DNA of 14,077 nucleotides, from contig SKIS01000021.1 of the NCBI GenBank assembly GCA_007116295.1, positions 1 through 14,077 on the forward strand, written 5' to 3'. Positions 13,846 through 14,077 of this stretch are shown piece after piece; within the stretch, counting starts at the first letter, position 1; the number at the start of each line of letters is the position of its first letter. Source of the stretch: Candidatus Woesearchaeota archaeon (GTDB taxonomy: Archaea > Nanobdellota > Nanobdellia > Woesearchaeales > 21-14-0-10-32-9). The translations under genes were made by a program, and so were the position numbers. The notes below the pieces were generated by a model, which did not search any database, was not told the DNA's origin, and saw only the letters and a list, made by a program, of their open reading frames with translations.

Positions 13846-14077
13846 AGAGTTAAGAAGAGCAGATAAAAAGCTTAGTCAAGCAGCAACTAAATTTAGTCTT
13901 GCTACTATTAATCCAATAGGTGCTTTGGATAATTTTGATCCAAATCAAAAAGAAGATTATAAGTACGAAAAGCCAAACTTTAACCTTTATTATTTGAAAG
14001 ATAAGCTCTCAAAATTTGAAATAAGAAAAAGAGACTTTTTAAGTAGACAAGTTAATTTTAAGAGAAAAGAGCTTTTA
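13826..14077 (+). CDS. Start of a probable DUF1704/QEGLA (MATCAP-like) metallopeptidase, truncated by the window end
   Basis: Open from the ATG at 13826 through the window end (84 codons, no stop), beginning MKLEISEELRRADKKLSQAA. The N-terminal region resembles the DUF1704 family (bacterial 'flavohemoglobin expression-modulating QEGLA motif' proteins; human MATCAP tubulin carboxypeptidases): a helix, then FSLATINPIGALDNF, then DYKYEKPNFNLYYLKDKL, matching the family pattern L..INP.N...F......P.F.Y......L..L. The catalytic zinc motif would lie beyond the window, so this is a tentative call. Such genes are known beside RimK-type ligases and FGase-like hydrolases, which supports it. It overlaps the ATP-grasp gene by 20 bp, longer than the other overlaps; no better downstream start is seen. 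Confidence 0.5.
   Translation, partial: MKLEISEELRRADKKLSQAATKFSLATINPIGALDNFDPNQKEDYKYEKPNFNLYYLKDKLSKFEIRKRDFLSRQVNFKRKELL

Overview
The window is AT-rich and gene-dense and looks like chromosomal DNA of an archaeon, most likely a small-genome DPANN lineage (Woesearchaeota/Pacearchaeota-like; an inference from gene content, not proven here). Three things point to Archaea. The methionine aminopeptidase is the archaeal/eukaryotic type II form. Nearly every transcription-unit head has a TATA-like box about 25-33 bp before its start codon, as expected for leaderless or near-leaderless archaeal mRNAs. Internal operon starts use ATGA-type overlaps without obvious Shine-Dalgarno sequences. A bacterial-type GyrB is also present, as in many archaea that acquired DNA gyrase.

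Layout: (1) 33-749 (+) membrane-anchored SurA-N-like protein. (2) 738-2336 (-) CTP synthase pyrG. (3) 2415-3970 (+) two overlapping genes for unrecognised multi-pass membrane proteins, one with a six-cysteine acidic exterior domain. (4) 3962-5849 (-) an unrecognised tail-anchored-like protein, a 70-aa two-helix membrane protein and type II methionine aminopeptidase. (5) 5932-7252 (+) a site-2-protease-like M50 peptidase, a 40-aa CxxC/CxxC zinc ribbon and an unrecognised soluble protein. (6) 7238-8506 (-) MarC-family membrane protein and a DsbB/BdbC-like thiol oxidoreductase. (7) 8543-end (+) gyrB followed by a tightly packed set: a C39-like papain-fold protein, an N-formylglutamate-amidohydrolase-like hydrolase, a RimK-type ATP-grasp ligase, and the start of a gene resembling the DUF1704/QEGLA (MATCAP-like) peptidases.

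Two systems stand out. First, gyrB is interrupted exactly in the Toprim motif (GDSAGG/SAKQGR) by a 432-aa intein with splicing motifs at both ends and an HNH endonuclease followed by tandem aromatic-basic helical repeats. Second, the last four genes look like a peptide/protein tail-modification operon: an amidoligase that would add amino acids, hydrolases that would remove or trim them, and a C39-like protein whose catalytic Cys and His both appear to be replaced (Thr11, Asn147), suggesting a binding pseudoenzyme.

There is essentially no free DNA. All three convergent gene pairs overlap at their 3' ends, and the longest gap between genes is about 80 bp, at divergent promoters. I see no tRNA, rRNA, CRISPR array, insertion sequence or origin.
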